DNA of 64,000 nucleotides from Streptococcus sp. 263_SSPC (GCF_001071995.1 NZ_JVNU01000027.1:62001-126000); one strand, 5' to 3'. Shown: positions 46,101 through 55,349, counted from the stretch's first letter. The notes: generated by a model not told the origin, from the sequence alone. Program-made: numbers and translations.

Positions 46101-47012
46101 CTAATTCGATGTTGGCTCTTCTCCAATAATACGTACTTCTGGTTCTAGAGCAACGTCGTTCTTTTCTAAAATCACTTTTTGAACATAACGGATTAAATCC
46201 ATATAGTCCGTTGCTGTTCCGTTATCAATATTCACCATAAATCCAGCATGCTTTTTAGAGACTTGCACGCCACCGATTTGATAGCCTTGAAGTCCAGCGT
46301 CTTGGATTAGTTTTCCTGTAAAATGCCCTTGGGGACGTTTAAACACGCTGCCGCAAGAAGGGTACTCAAGCGGTTGTTTACTTTGGCGTAAATGCGTTAA
46401 TTCCGCTACTTTTTGGTCAATCTCTTCTTGTACGCCTTTAGTTAGTCGGAACCCAACTTCAATCACAAGATCGCCTGTTTTTTGAACATGGCTATGACGG
46501 TAGCTGAAGTTTAAGTCTTCGTTTGTGTATGTTTTGAATTCCCCATCCGGAGTAATCACTTCCACGTACTCAACGACTTCACTCACTTCACCGCCGTATG
46601 CCCCAGCGTTCATGAAAATCGCTCCGCCGACACTTCCTGGAATGCCACAAGCAAATTCTAAGCCTGTCAATCCATTTTCAGCTGCTGCTTTTGACACATC
46701 AATTAAAGCTACTCCGCCTTCAGCAACGATTTGTGTACCCGATACGGTTAAATGAGACATATCGTTTAACATAATCACAGCACCACTAATACCGCCATCT
46801 TTAATAATAACGTTTGATGCGTTTCCTAAAATCGTCGTCGGAATATTATTTTCGCGAAGCCAATGCATCGCTGCGCTTGCTTCTTTTTTATCTTTTGGAA
46901 AAATCAGAATGGCAGCACGGCCACCTGTTTTTGTAAATGTATAATTTTTAAGTGGTTCGTTGTAAAAAACTTTTACATCCGGAAACTCTGTTGAAAATAC
47001 AGTATAATCCAT
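46101..47012 (-). CDS. murB: UDP-N-acetylenolpyruvoylglucosamine reductase
   Basis: FAD enzyme completing UDP-N-acetylmuramate synthesis for peptidoglycan. The 303 residues belong to type II MurB: NYTFTKTGGRAAILIFPKD, LGNASNVIIKDGGISG for FAD binding, ACGIPGSVGGAIFMNAGAYGG, YPSCGSVFKRPQGHFTGKLI and the C-terminal GFMVNIDNGTATDYM. GGAGAATAAT precedes the ATG. The ECF S gene follows after 16 bases. Confidence 0.97.
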   Translation of the reverse strand: MDYTVFSTEFPDVKVFYNEPLKNYTFTKTGGRAAILIFPKDKKEASAAMHWLRENNIPTTILGNASNVIIKDGGISGAVIMLNDMSHLTVSGTQIVAEGGVALIDVSKAAAENGLTGLEFACGIPGSVGGAIFMNAGAYGGEVSEVVEYVEVITPDGEFKTYTNEDLNFSYRHSHVQKTGDLVIEVGFRLTKGVQEEIDQKVAELTHLRQSKQPLEYPSCGSVFKRPQGHFTGKLIQDAGLQGYQIGGVQVSKKHAGFMVNIDNGTATDYMDLIRYVQKVILEKNDVALEPEVRIIGEEPTSN

Positions 47013-47103
47013 ATTATTCTCCTTATTCGTAATGCTTTTAATACTACTATTCTAACACGATTACGTCAAATGAAAGCTAGCCCTTACACTAGGACTCCTT
47101 TAG

Positions 47104-47802
47104 CTACGCTTCCCACTCTTGCAATAGTTGGTGTACCATTTGCGCAGAACGTTTCCCAGCTTGAACGATAAACGTATCAAAATCAACTGCAGATGTTCCG
47201 CGTTCTGGAATATCTGAGATGGCACGAATCACGATAAATGGAACTCCAAACGCGTGACACGCTTGGGCAATCGCTGCCCCTTCCATTTCTGAAGCCATCA
47301 CATCTGGGAAGTGTTTTAAAATATGGCTTCTTTGCTCACTTGTATGAATAAAACTGTCTGAAGAAACGATCAGGCCCGTATGGCTCTTTAAATCCACCTT
47401 AGCAATTGCTTGTTCAATAGACGGTAAAAAGTCTTGATTCATGGCAAAACGCGCTGGCATGCCTGGCATTTGCCCGTAAACGTAATTAAAGGCTGTCACG
47501 TCAGCATCACAATACGCAAGTTCTGTTCCAATGACAATATCTCCGATTTCAAGAGAAGTGCCAAAGCCACCAGCAGAACCCGTATTAATGACCAAGTCTA
47601 CTCCGAAACGGTCGATTAAGATTCCTGCAGCTAGTGCAGACATCACTTTTCCGATTCCTGATTGGACAAGGACAATCGTCTTTCCTACAAGGGTACCTTC
47701 AATAAATTCCCAGTTGGCAACAGTTGTTCTTTTTTCAATCGTCATCTCTTCTTCGAGCAGACGTTTCTCTTCTTCCATTGCAGCAATAATTCCAAATTTC
47801 AT
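47104..47802 (-). CDS. mtnN: 5'-methylthioadenosine / S-adenosylhomocysteine nucleosidase
   Basis: It cleaves MTA and SAH, detoxifying AdoMet by-products and supplying S-ribosylhomocysteine for AI-2 synthesis where LuxS is present. The 232 residues begin MKFGIIAAMEEEKRLLEEEM. NTGSAGGFG and DVMASEMEGAAIAQACH carry the ribose-binding Glu, and RAISDIPERGTS holds the catalytic Asp. It follows a GNAT gene by 15 bases and tsaE before that. Confidence 0.97.
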   Translation of the reverse strand: MKFGIIAAMEEEKRLLEEEMTIEKRTTVANWEFIEGTLVGKTIVLVQSGIGKVMSALAAGILIDRFGVDLVINTGSAGGFGTSLEIGDIVIGTELAYCDADVTAFNYVYGQMPGMPARFAMNQDFLPSIEQAIAKVDLKSHTGLIVSSDSFIHTSEQRSHILKHFPDVMASEMEGAAIAQACHAFGVPFIVIRAISDIPERGTSAVDFDTFIVQAGKRSAQMVHQLLQEWEA

Positions 47803-47817
47803 TCTTTCACCTCTTTA

Positions 47818-48342
47818 TTATCGTTCAATCTGTTTCGCCATCAAGACGATATCTTCGTATCCGTTACCGATTTTTACACCGTTTTTAAGGCGGCCTTCTT
47901 CTTCAAATCCACACTTCTCATAAAGTCGGCGTGCTTTCTTATTCACAGCTACGACCTCAAGTTCAACACGACTAAGCGTTGAGTATTCCGCGACCCAATC
48001 CAGCATTTCTTCCATCATTACGGTCGCAATGCCTTGCCCCCAATAGGACTTCAATACGCTAATTCCTAACTCTCCTCGGTGTGAGAATTTAGGATGTAAG
48101 CTACCTGCAATGGAACCAACGGCAATAATTTCATCTCCATCTTTTGCCAGTAACATATATTGGTTTTCGTTCTCGTAGAGCGATTCAATAAACAATTCTT
48201 CTTGAGCCACAGAATACTTCAATCCTTCTGGTCCAAAAGAAAGAAAATCGGTTTCGCTCCCTACTTTTTTACTATAATCTAATAACGCTTTAGCATCGTC
48301 TTTGACTGGAAGTGCAAATGTAATTTCTCGTTCTTTACTCAT
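47818..48342 (-). CDS. GNAT-family N-acetyltransferase
   Basis: A 174-residue acetyltransferase. Motif A is SVLKSYWGQGIATVMMEEML, with the QxxGxA-type acetyl-CoA loop; the motif B region is AVNKKARRLYEKCGFEEEGR. The fold fits RimL/RimJ-like enzymes with unknown acceptor (protein N-terminus, amine or antibiotic). The start overlaps tsaE by eight bases, so it is translated with it. Its position beside tsaE does not make it RimI: the sequence lacks the close RimI pattern, and tsaB and tsaD are absent. Confidence 0.85.
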   Translation of the reverse strand: MSKEREITFALPVKDDAKALLDYSKKVGSETDFLSFGPEGLKYSVAQEELFIESLYENENQYMLLAKDGDEIIAVGSIAGSLHPKFSHRGELGISVLKSYWGQGIATVMMEEMLDWVAEYSTLSRVELEVVAVNKKARRLYEKCGFEEEGRLKNGVKIGNGYEDIVLMAKQIER

Positions 48343-48808
48343 CTGTTGCCTCCAATTGTTTGATAAATTCTTCGTACTCTTTTCCGTGTGGAACTAAACG
48401 AATCACACGTTCAGACTCTCCGTCCCCTACACGGTCGATTTGTACTTTTAAGAAAGTCGAAGGAAGTTCATCTTCGATATACTGCGCCCATTCAACGACG
48501 CACACACCACCCGCATAGAAGTACTCTTCGAGGCCTACTTCGCTGGCGCCGCCACTTTCTTCAATACGATACATGTCCATATGAAATAGCGGAAGGCGGC
48601 CTTTACGGTATTCACGAATCAATGTATACGTTGGACTCTTAATGACACGGTCGATGCCTAAACCAACAGCGATTCCTTTTGTAAGAGTCGTCTTTCCAGC
48701 GCCTAAATCGCCTTCTAGAATGACGCAGCTATTTTCAAATAACGCTTCACCTAAACGCTGTCCTAGCGCCATTGTCTCCTCTTGTGATGATGTATGTCTA
48801 ACAAACAT
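48335..48808 (-). CDS. tsaE: tRNA threonylcarbamoyladenosine ATPase TsaE
   Basis: ATPase subunit of the TsaBDE complex that makes t6A at position 37 of ANN-decoding tRNAs. The 157 residues contain the Walker A GDLGAGKTTLTKG, YTLIREYRKG and FHMDMYRIEE, and the VVEWAQYIEDELP segment typical of the family. GGAGTAGC precedes the ATG. It is first in tsaE-GNAT-mtnN. Confidence 0.96.
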   Translation of the reverse strand: MFVRHTSSQEETMALGQRLGEALFENSCVILEGDLGAGKTTLTKGIAVGLGIDRVIKSPTYTLIREYRKGRLPLFHMDMYRIEESGGASEVGLEEYFYAGGVCVVEWAQYIEDELPSTFLKVQIDRVGDGESERVIRLVPHGKEYEEFIKQLEATDE

Positions 48809-48844
48809 GATGCTACTCCTTCAAACTTGTTTCTGTTGTCTGGC

Positions 48845-48878
48845 ATAAAAAAAGAGCCAAGACAAACTGTCTTAGCTC
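48845..48878 (-). terminator. Terminator of the lysine ABC transporter operon
   Basis: Stem GAGC.AAGACA / TGTCTT.GCTC with a 3-4 base loop, followed on the minus strand by TTTTTTTATG, 18 bases after the ATPase stop. Confidence 0.88.
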
Positions 48879-48895
48879 ATTATAGCATATTTTGC

Positions 48896-49633
48896 TTATT
48901 TTAGAACGCGTCCTAAGAATTCTTTTGTACGGTCTACTTGTGGGTTTTCAAAGATTTGTTCTGGAGTTCCTTCTTCAGCGATAACTCCTTTATCCATGAA
49001 GACAACACGGTCACTCACTTCTTTGGCAAATCCCATTTCGTGCGTTACAACGATCATTGTTAGCCCTGTATGCGCTAAGCTCTTCATTGTTTCTAACACT
49101 TCATTTACCATTTCTGGGTCAAGTGCTGACGTTGGTTCGTCAAATAGCAATACATCTGGTTGCATTGATAATGCACGAGCAATAGCCACACGTTGTTTTT
49201 GACCACCTGATAATTGACGAGGTTTTGCATTGATGTACGCAGCCATTCCTACTTTTTCAAGGAATTCTTTTGCGATTTTTTCTGCTTCCTCTTTTGATTG
49301 TTTCAACACTTTCATCGGTCCAACAATACAGTTTTCTAACACGTTCAAGTTGTTAAATAAGTTAAATTGTTGGAACACCATTCCTACGTGAGTACGATAT
49401 TCGTAAATGCTCTTGTCATGTTCAAGAATATTTTGGTCATCGTAGTAGATTTCGCCTGAAGTTGGTTTTTCAAGTAAGTTCACACAACGTAAAAGTGTTG
49501 ATTTACCAGAACCACTGGAACCGATAATCGTTACTACTTCCCCTCGTTTTACTTCAAAAGAAATATCTTTAAGAACTTCATTAGTACCGAAAGTTTTACT
49601 TAAGTTTTGAATGGAAATTACTGCTTCGCTCAT
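48896..49633 (-). CDS. Amino acid (probably lysine) ABC transporter ATP-binding protein
   Basis: The 245-residue ATPase of a polar amino acid importer, on the cytoplasmic face of the membrane. Walker A is GSSGSGKST, the Q loop [13 protein letters not shown], the signature [15 protein letters not shown] and Walker [15 protein letters not shown], followed by the H loop VTHEMGF. The start overlaps the permease stop by one base (TAATG). The lysine riboswitch at the head of the operon points to lysine as substrate. Confidence 0.93.
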   Translation of the reverse strand: MSEAVISIQNLSKTFGTNEVLKDISFEVKRGEVVTIIGSSGSGKSTLLRCVNLLEKPTSGEIYYDDQNILEHDKSIYEYRTHVGMVFQQFNLFNNLNVLENCIVGPMKVLKQSKEEAEKIAKEFLEKVGMAAYINAKPRQLSGGQKQRVAIARALSMQPDVLLFDEPTSALDPEMVNEVLETMKSLAHTGLTMIVVTHEMGFAKEVSDRVVFMDKGVIAEEGTPEQIFENPQVDRTKEFLGRVLK

Positions 49634-50412
49634 TATGCATTTCCTTTCTGTCTAGTTTTTTCTTCGACTGCTGACATTGAGTTTGAGTTCAATGGATCTG
49701 AATAAATCACTTCATAGTTATCTGGACCATCTAATTTACGCTCGAAGTATCGTAAAATACGAGTCACTGTGAATGTCATGATGAAGTATAAAATTAATGT
49801 TACAAAGAATGTATCGAAGTAACGGAAGTTTTGTCCCGCAACTGTTTTTGTCGCAAAGTACAATTCTGATACTGAAATTACGTTCAATACAGAAGTATCT
49901 TTGATGTTGATAACGAACTCGTTCCCTACTGCTGGAAGGATGTTACGGAGTACTTGTGGGAAAACAACATAACGCATTGTTTGCCAGTGAGTCATCCCGA
50001 TAGCTTGGCTGGCTTCAAATTGTCCTTGGTCAATAGAAATAATCCCACCACGAACGATTTCTGACATATAAGCCCCTGTGTTAATCGATACGATGAAGAT
50101 TGCAGCGAATGTTACATCTAAGTTGATTCCAAACATTAATGCTGTTCCGTAGTAAATTACCATCGCTTGTACGATCATCGGTGTTCCACGGAAGAATTCT
50201 GTATAGCAGTTTAAAATGATAACTGCAATTTTTAAAAGGATACGTTTAGGTCCTTTTTCTGGTAGTGGAATTGTTTTAACAAATCCGATGAACATTCCGA
50301 TTAATGTTCCGATAATTGTACCAATAATTGAAATATATAGTGTAATCCAGGCACCTGTTAAGAACATTTGCCAGTTCTGTTGAATGATTTTTACAATCCA
50401 ATCAATACTCAT
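49633..50412 (-). CDS. Amino acid (probably lysine) ABC transporter permease
   Basis: A 259-residue His/Glu/Gln/Arg/opine-type permease with about five spans: [57 protein letters not shown], and the EAA loop [20 protein letters not shown] that docks the ATPase. It is separated from the binding-protein gene by a 293-base leader full of hairpins, unlike the tight coupling to the ATPase gene, which should lower its expression relative to the binding protein. Confidence 0.93.
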   Translation of the reverse strand: MSIDWIVKIIQQNWQMFLTGAWITLYISIIGTIIGTLIGMFIGFVKTIPLPEKGPKRILLKIAVIILNCYTEFFRGTPMIVQAMVIYYGTALMFGINLDVTFAAIFIVSINTGAYMSEIVRGGIISIDQGQFEASQAIGMTHWQTMRYVVFPQVLRNILPAVGNEFVINIKDTSVLNVISVSELYFATKTVAGQNFRYFDTFFVTLILYFIMTFTVTRILRYFERKLDGPDNYEVIYSDPLNSNSMSAVEEKTRQKGNA

Positions 50413-50705
50413 TTATTTTCCTACTTTCTGTATTTAATGTGTATGTATACGCCACACGAGGTGGCGGTGTGTTATGTTTGCTTTCTGTATTTAGCGAGTG
50501 CCCCTGCGCAGTGGTGAAGTTGAGCTCTCCGTCACCCAACATTCACACTGTGAATATTGGCTAAACGCGATGTCTCACATCCTGTAGTTGAACTCGGGCT
50601 CACAGGACTGACATCCACTTCCCGAAACGTACGCAGAACGTTTCACGTTCCTTCCGTCGTTTCGGTCCAGTGATTCAGTCCTGAGCGTTCGCCCTCGTAT
50701 CCTTG
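50413..50705 (-). promoter_or_regulatory. Structured intercistronic region between binding-protein and permease genes
   Basis: A long imperfect hairpin spans 50596-50694 (GGGCTCA.AGGACTGA against TCAGTCCTGAGC, then CCGAAACG against CGTTTCGG). Smaller hairpins are CCAACATTCAC/GTGAATATTGG at 50536-50560 and GCCAC/GTGGC at 50451-50465. CTTTCTGTATTTA is repeated at 50425 and 50481. It is visibly more GC-rich than other gaps. It may set the protein ratio by partial termination or mRNA stabilisation. No gene is seen. Confidence 0.65.
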
Positions 50706-51530
50706 TTATTCCGCTGCAGGTTGATTTTTAATTGCTTCTTGCATGATTTGTTGACGTTCTTCGCTAGAGATTGTTTTTAATGCTTCGTTGATTTGTTTTG
50801 TTAATGTGCTATCTTTTTTAACACCAACAGCTGTTTGTGTGTCTTCTGGTGATGTTTTGAAGCCATCTGTTAATTTAACCATTACGAAGTCGCTGTTTGC
50901 TGATTGAGCAGAAATTGCTTCTGGTAATTCAGAAACGTAAGCGTCGATTGTTCCTGCTTGTAGTGCTACACGCATTGCTGGGAAGTTATCCATAGCAGCT
51001 TGTTTGTCAACACCTGTAATTTGGTCGATTACTGAGTAGTGGAAAGTATTTAATTGAGCTGTTACTTTTGCACCAGCAAAATCTGCTAATGAAGTAGCGT
51101 TTGCGTATTTAGAACCTTTTTTAACTACTAATACTAATTGTGAATCATAGTAAGAATCTGTAAAGTCGATTGTTGCTTTACGTTCTTCTGTAGGACTCAT
51201 ACCAGCAATGATCGCATCTATTTTACCTGAAACAAGCGCTGGTGTTAAGCCATCCCACTCAGTTTTTACAATTACTAATTCTTTTCCTAATTGTTTAGCC
51301 ACACGTTTCGCGATTTCAACGTCGTAACCGCCAGCGTATTGGTCAGTTCCTTGAATTTTCACAGCACCGTTTGAGTCATCTTTTTGAGTCCAGTTAAATG
51401 GTGGGTAACCTGCTTCCATCCCAACCACTAATTGGTTTTGGTTTGCTGTCCCTTGGCTAACAGGTGTTCCACACGCTGCTAAACCTACTGTCATTGCTAA
51501 AGCTGCAATTGCGCCTAAAATTTTTTTCAT
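50706..51530 (-). CDS. Amino acid (probably lysine) ABC transporter substrate-binding lipoprotein
   Basis: A 274-residue extracytoplasmic binding lipoprotein. The signal peptide MKKILGAIAALAMTVGLAAC has its lipobox LAAC with Cys20 for lipidation. The mature part is SBP family 3: VGMEAGYPPFNW, GGYDVEIAKRVAKQLGKEL, DAIIAGMSPTEERKATIDF and TAVGVKKDSTLTKQINEAL. The ATG at 51528-51530 with AAGGAG was chosen over a start nine codons upstream. Expression is governed by a lysine riboswitch, which gives the substrate. Confidence 0.95.
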   Translation of the reverse strand: MKKILGAIAALAMTVGLAACGTPVSQGTANQNQLVVGMEAGYPPFNWTQKDDSNGAVKIQGTDQYAGGYDVEIAKRVAKQLGKELVIVKTEWDGLTPALVSGKIDAIIAGMSPTEERKATIDFTDSYYDSQLVLVVKKGSKYANATSLADFAGAKVTAQLNTFHYSVIDQITGVDKQAAMDNFPAMRVALQAGTIDAYVSELPEAISAQSANSDFVMVKLTDGFKTSPEDTQTAVGVKKDSTLTKQINEALKTISSEERQQIMQEAIKNQPAAE

Positions 51531-51578
51531 TTTCTTTCTCTCCTTCTCGATTATCAAACTGGTTCACTCATAACACAC

Positions 51579-51611
51579 AAAAAAGGAACCACGAACAAAA
51601 GCCGTGATTCC
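51579..51611 (-). terminator. Riboswitch expression-platform terminator
   Basis: Minus strand stem GGAATCACG / CGTGGTTCC with a 9-base loop then TTTTTTG. It lies between the lysine aptamer and the binding-protein gene. Confidence 0.88.
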
Positions 51612-51787
51612 CCATAAAAAGTCATAAGTAGTCATTCTTTTGCCCGGTAATTGATTGCACTTCATGAGTATCTGGGCAGATATCATGACAGTGACTGACC
51701 TATTATGACCAGCCCCCAACGTTTTCACGTTTCGGCGAAATCCCCTTTCCAGTTTCCTGTACTCTTGTCATTCGCACCTCAGTTCAA
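51612..51787 (-). promoter_or_regulatory. Lysine riboswitch (L box) aptamer
   Basis: On the minus strand the conserved core is visible in order: GAGGTGCGAATGACAAGAGTA, cited here as GAGGTGCGA then AGAGTA; GGAAAGGGGA; CGCCGAAACG; GTTGGGGGCTGG; and the closing 3' strand ATGACTACTTATGAC. This matches the L-box consensus as I know it. Together with the terminator downstream it predicts premature termination when lysine is abundant. It controls the three-gene ABC transporter. Confidence 0.93.
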
Positions 51788-51814
51788 TAACCATTTGATT
51801 TAATTGATAAAAAT

Positions 51815-51843
51815 AAATTAACACATATTTTTTTGAAAGTCAA
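51815..51843 (-). promoter_or_regulatory. Promoter of the lysine transporter operon
   Basis: Minus strand: TTGACT (51838-51843), 17 bases, TAATTT (51815-51820), about 30 bases before the aptamer. Confidence 0.72.
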
Positions 51844-51935
51844 CCCATATATTTTCATTTTTTTGAAAATGACTAACAAAAATATAATTAATATTATATT
51901 TCAAACGAAACTCGCTTATAGACTTATACGCAGTA

Positions 51936-52046
51936 GCTGATTGGATAAAGCCTCATCACTCGTGATTTGCTTTATCCTAATCAGCCTTGCGGGGGTAAGA
52001 CTACGAAGTTATATTGACTCGCACTGTGAGTCAATTTTTCCTTCTG
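51936..52046 (+). repeat. Structured intergenic element, family 2, copy E2
   Basis: Same design as E1: GCTGATT/AATCAGC and GGATAAAGC/GCTTTATCC around the identical TCATCACTCGTGATT, then GGGGGTAAGAC/GTCTTACTCCC enclosing TTGACTCGC/GTGAGTCAA. Paired bases differ from E1 on both sides while loops are unchanged. CAGTAGCT precedes both copies. Confidence 0.82.
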
Positions 52047-52133
52047 TCTTACTCCCTTTTTCCCCCTCCACATTCTCTAACATTATGCCTCAGAAAAGCA
52101 TTATATATGAGTCGATGAAGCAATAGATATATT

Positions 52134-52320
52134 AATTACGGAAAAACTTGCGGATTTTATAATAGCAGTAATGTGACTAGTATTAAATGCGAATTAGTAG
52201 AAGTTAGGAATTTATTCCTTACTTCTACTTTGAGGCTTTAAAGGCGAGAGACTCATAGAGGCTCGAGCCGGTACAACATTACAGCTATTATAAAAAAATC
52301 CGCAAGGATTTGGAGTAATT
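52134..52320 (+). repeat. Structured intergenic element, family 1, copy C
   Basis: Outer arms AATTAC...CTTGCGGAT and ATCCGCAAG...GTAATT pair over most of their length, continuing with ATAATAGC/GCTATTAT. The core has ATGCGAATTA, hairpin GTAGAAGT/ACTTCTAC around GGAATTTATTCC, TTTGAGGCTTTAAAGG, hairpin GGCGAG/CTCGAGCC and CCGGTAC. Confidence 0.87.
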
Positions 52321-52387
52321 ACTTTCTCCTTTCCTCCTCCACTACCAGGTTGCCTTAGAAATGATCATTTTTCTGCACTAAAAAATA

Positions 52388-52576
52388 AATGATTACGAAG
52401 GACCTTCGAGTTTCTATAATCGCAGTGGTGGGGAATCGTATCAAATGCGAATTAGTAGGAGTTAGGAATTTATTCCATACTCCTACTTTGAGGCTTTGAA
52501 GGTGAGAGACTTCAGGCTCGAACCGGTACCCCACTACAGCGATTATTCAGAAACCGAAGGTTCCGAAGTAATCATT
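52388..52576 (+). repeat. Structured intergenic element, family 1, copy D
   Basis: Outer arms AATGATTAC and GTAATCATT, then CCTTCGAGTTTC against GAAACCGAAGG, ATAATCGC/GCGATTAT and GTGGTGGGG/CCCCACTAC. The core is ATGCGAATTA, hairpin GTAGGAGT/ACTCCTAC around GGAATTTATTCC, TTTGAGGCTTTGAAGG, hairpin GGTGAG/CTCGAACC and CCGGTAC. It lies 67 bases from copy C in the same orientation. Confidence 0.87.
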
Positions 52577-52605
52577 AATTATCTTTAATTATCTTTTAAG
52601 CACAA

Positions 52606-52632
52606 AAAGAGTGCCTCATTTCTGAGGCACCC
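52606..52632 (-). terminator. Terminator of xfp
   Basis: Stem GTGCCTCA / TGAGGCAC with a 4-base loop, followed on the minus strand by TCTTTTTG. Confidence 0.88.
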
Positions 52633-52643
52633 TGTTAGATGAA

Positions 52644-55013
52644 TTATTTATTCACGTTTTCCCATTGCCAGTTCACAACTTCAGGAATATCTTCCCCGTG
52701 TTCACGGATGTAGCTGTGGTGGAATTCCACAGTTTCGTCCATTTTCGCAGCAAATTCGCTAGCTTTGTCGCCGTATACAGCAACTGCAGCGTCTTTAGCA
52801 ACGTGGAAGCGGTCCATTTCAGATAATACACGCATATCGAATGGAGTTGTGATATCTCCGTTTTCACGGTATCCGTGGATATGAACGTTATGGTTGTGAC
52901 GATCGAAGAATAAGTCACGAATCATACCTTCATAACCGTGGAAGCAGAATACAACTGGTTTGTCAGTAGTAAATAGTTTGTCGAATTCTTCATCAGATAA
53001 ACCACGAGGGTCCACTTTTGGAGAACGTAATTTCAAGATATCTACTACGTTAATGAAGCGAATCTTCAATTCTGGGAATTGTTTGTGCAAGATTGAAATA
53101 CCTGCTAATGCTTCTAAGTTAGGTTCAGTACCTGCAGCAGCGATAACTACGTCTGGTTCTTCTCCTTCTTTCACTGTTGAAGCCCAATCAATTACTTTGT
53201 AACCTTCACGTACTAATTGTTTAGCTTCTTCTACTGAGTAGAATTGTGGACGTGGGTGTTTTGAAGAAACGATTAAGTTAATTTTATCTTCTGAACTTAA
53301 AGCTTCAGCCATAACAGCCATCAAGCTGTTTGTATCCGCTGGTAAGTATTCACGAACGAATTCAGGTTTTTTCTCAGCTAAGTGTGTTAATAAACCTGGA
53401 TCTTGGTGAGTATATCCATTGTGGTCTTGTTGGAACACTGTTGATGTTGCAATCAAGTTTAATGATGGATAGTTTTTACGCCATGGAGCATGAGTTTTAG
53501 CTTTACGTAACCATTTGAAGTGTTGAGTGATCATTGAGTCAACTACACGTAAGAATGATTCGTAAGAAGCGAAGAATCCGTGACGGCCTGTTAATACATA
53601 CCCTTCTAAGAAACCTTCAGCTTGGTGTTCTGATAATTGTGAGTCGATAACACGACCAACTGGTGAAATCCATTCATCGTAGCTTTCGTCACGACGACCA
53701 ACCCATTGACGGTTAGTTGCTTTAAAGACTTCGTTTAGACGGTTAGATTTAGTTTCGTCTGGTCCAAAGATACGGAAGTTATCTGGGTTTGCTTTTACTA
53801 AGTCAGCAGCAAATTTACCAAATTCGATCATATCTTGTTTTTGGATAGCACCTGGTTTAGATGTATCGATTGCATGTTTAGTCCAATCAGTAATTTCCAT
53901 TGGTTTTACAACACCTGCGTTAGTGATTGGGTTCATGCTCATACGACGTGGGCCTTTTGGAGAAATTTCAGCAATTTCTTCTACTAATTTACCATTTTCA
54001 TCGAATAATTCTTCTGGACGGTATGATTTCAACCAGTCAACTAAAGCATCGATGTGTTCCATAGCTTCTCCAGATACTGGGATTGGAACTTGGTGAGCAC
54101 GGAATCCACCTTCGATTGGTTCATGGTTCCATTCTTTTGGACCTGTCCAACCTTTAGGAGTACGTACTACTAATACTGGCCAATGTGGCATTGTAGCTGC
54201 ATCAGCGCTCTTAGAACGAGCTTCTTTTTGAATCGCTTGGATTTTTTCAATAGCTTCATCTAATTTAGCAGCCATTAATGGGTGAACTTCTTTAGGATCT
54301 GTTCCTTCTAGGAAGATTGGATCCCATCCTAAACCGTTGAAGTATTGAGTTAATTCTTCATCAGTACGACGAGCTAAAATAGTTGGGTTGTGGATTTTAC
54401 CACCGTTTAAGTAAAGGATTGGTAATACTGCACCATCATTTACTGGGTTGATGAATGTGTTTGAGAACCAACCAGCTGCTAAAGGACCAGTTTCTGCTTC
54501 TCCGTCACCGATAACTGCTGCTGCAATTACGTTAGGATTATCTAAAACAGCACCTGTAGCATGTGATAATGAGTAACCTAATTCTCCACCTTCGTGAATT
54601 GAACCAGGAGTTTCTGGAGCAGCGTGAGACGCAATTCCTCCAGGGAATGAGAAGATTTTACATAATTGTTTGAACCCTGCTTCATCTTGAGTGATTTGCG
54701 GGTATAACTCTGTGTAAGATCCATCTAAGTAAGAGTTAGAAACCATTACTTGTCCACCGTGACCTGGTCCTTCAATGTAGAACATATCTAAGTCATATTT
54801 ATTAATAGCACGGTTTAAGTGCGCATAAATAAAGTTTTGTCCTGCGATTGTTCCCCAGTGTCCGATTGGATGAAGTTTAACGTCTTCTTTTTGGATTGGA
54901 CGACGTAAAAGTGGGTTATCTTTTAAGTACATTTGAGCTACTGAAATATAGTTCGCTGCACGCCACCAAGCATCCACTTTTGCTAAGTATTCTGGTGTAT
55001 CAAATTGTGTCAT
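52644..55013 (-). CDS. xfp: Xylulose 5-phosphate / fructose 6-phosphate phosphoketolase
   Basis: Thiamine diphosphate enzyme cleaving xylulose 5-phosphate (and possibly fructose 6-phosphate) with phosphate to acetyl phosphate plus an aldose phosphate. The 789 residues match the family. Landmarks are [40 protein letters not shown] and [19 protein letters not shown]. The ThDP-binding [17 protein letters not shown] follows, with [20 protein letters not shown] in the C-terminal half. The start ATG at 55011-55013 matches the family N-terminus [10 protein letters not shown]; a longer frame is not used. A consensus promoter lies upstream. Its acetyl phosphate can flow to acetate or to acetyl-CoA through Pta. 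Confidence 0.96.
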   Translation of the reverse strand: MTQFDTPEYLAKVDAWWRAANYISVAQMYLKDNPLLRRPIQKEDVKLHPIGHWGTIAGQNFIYAHLNRAINKYDLDMFYIEGPGHGGQVMVSNSYLDGSYTELYPQITQDEAGFKQLCKIFSFPGGIASHAAPETPGSIHEGGELGYSLSHATGAVLDNPNVIAAAVIGDGEAETGPLAAGWFSNTFINPVNDGAVLPILYLNGGKIHNPTILARRTDEELTQYFNGLGWDPIFLEGTDPKEVHPLMAAKLDEAIEKIQAIQKEARSKSADAATMPHWPVLVVRTPKGWTGPKEWNHEPIEGGFRAHQVPIPVSGEAMEHIDALVDWLKSYRPEELFDENGKLVEEIAEISPKGPRRMSMNPITNAGVVKPMEITDWTKHAIDTSKPGAIQKQDMIEFGKFAADLVKANPDNFRIFGPDETKSNRLNEVFKATNRQWVGRRDESYDEWISPVGRVIDSQLSEHQAEGFLEGYVLTGRHGFFASYESFLRVVDSMITQHFKWLRKAKTHAPWRKNYPSLNLIATSTVFQQDHNGYTHQDPGLLTHLAEKKPEFVREYLPADTNSLMAVMAEALSSEDKINLIVSSKHPRPQFYSVEEAKQLVREGYKVIDWASTVKEGEEPDVVIAAAGTEPNLEALAGISILHKQFPELKIRFINVVDILKLRSPKVDPRGLSDEEFDKLFTTDKPVVFCFHGYEGMIRDLFFDRHNHNVHIHGYRENGDITTPFDMRVLSEMDRFHVAKDAAVAVYGDKASEFAAKMDETVEFHHSYIREHGEDIPEVVNWQWENVNK

Positions 55014-55099
55014 GTGTATTTGTCTTCCCTTCTTATTTTTGGCTTCTAAAGAAATTCGAAAATGGCGTTTCAAAAATCCTTCTTTTATTTACCGCAAAG

Positions 55100-55128
55100 T
55101 ATTTACCATACCTAATTACGGGTGTCAA
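55100..55128 (-). promoter_or_regulatory. Promoter of xfp
   Basis: Minus strand: perfect TTGACA (55123-55128), 17 bases, TAAATA (55100-55105), about 80 bases before the start codon. The rest of the gap (55129-55349) is AT-rich and shows no gene or recognisable RNA. Confidence 0.82.
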
Positions 55129-55349
55129 GAAGAATTACTAAAACGGTCATCGTTTTGATGGTTTTCGATTACCTTTAGGAAATATTCCTGTTTTCAGACC
55201 GTATTTCTACTAATCCAAAACGTTCATAACCACATTTATTTGACTATTTCAACTCGAATATTGATCATAACTCATCATCGAGTACTCTATTTTACCATTT
55301 TTTATGTTCATTCTGCAATAAAACGTTCATAAAAAGTCAGATAGGATCA

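Noticed and set aside
50480-50700. GC-rich gap considered as an rRNA or tRNA fragment
   Set aside because: No rRNA landmark or cloverleaf could be recognised; it is better described as a hairpin-rich intercistronic region.
51941-52126. 61-codon plus-strand open frame over element E2
   Set aside because: It runs through both hairpins of a covarying non-coding element, has no ribosome binding site and resembles no protein.
55129-55349. Gap upstream of xfp examined for a riboswitch or catabolite-repression site
   Set aside because: Only the promoter is convincing; no full catabolite-responsive element and no known aptamer core was seen.
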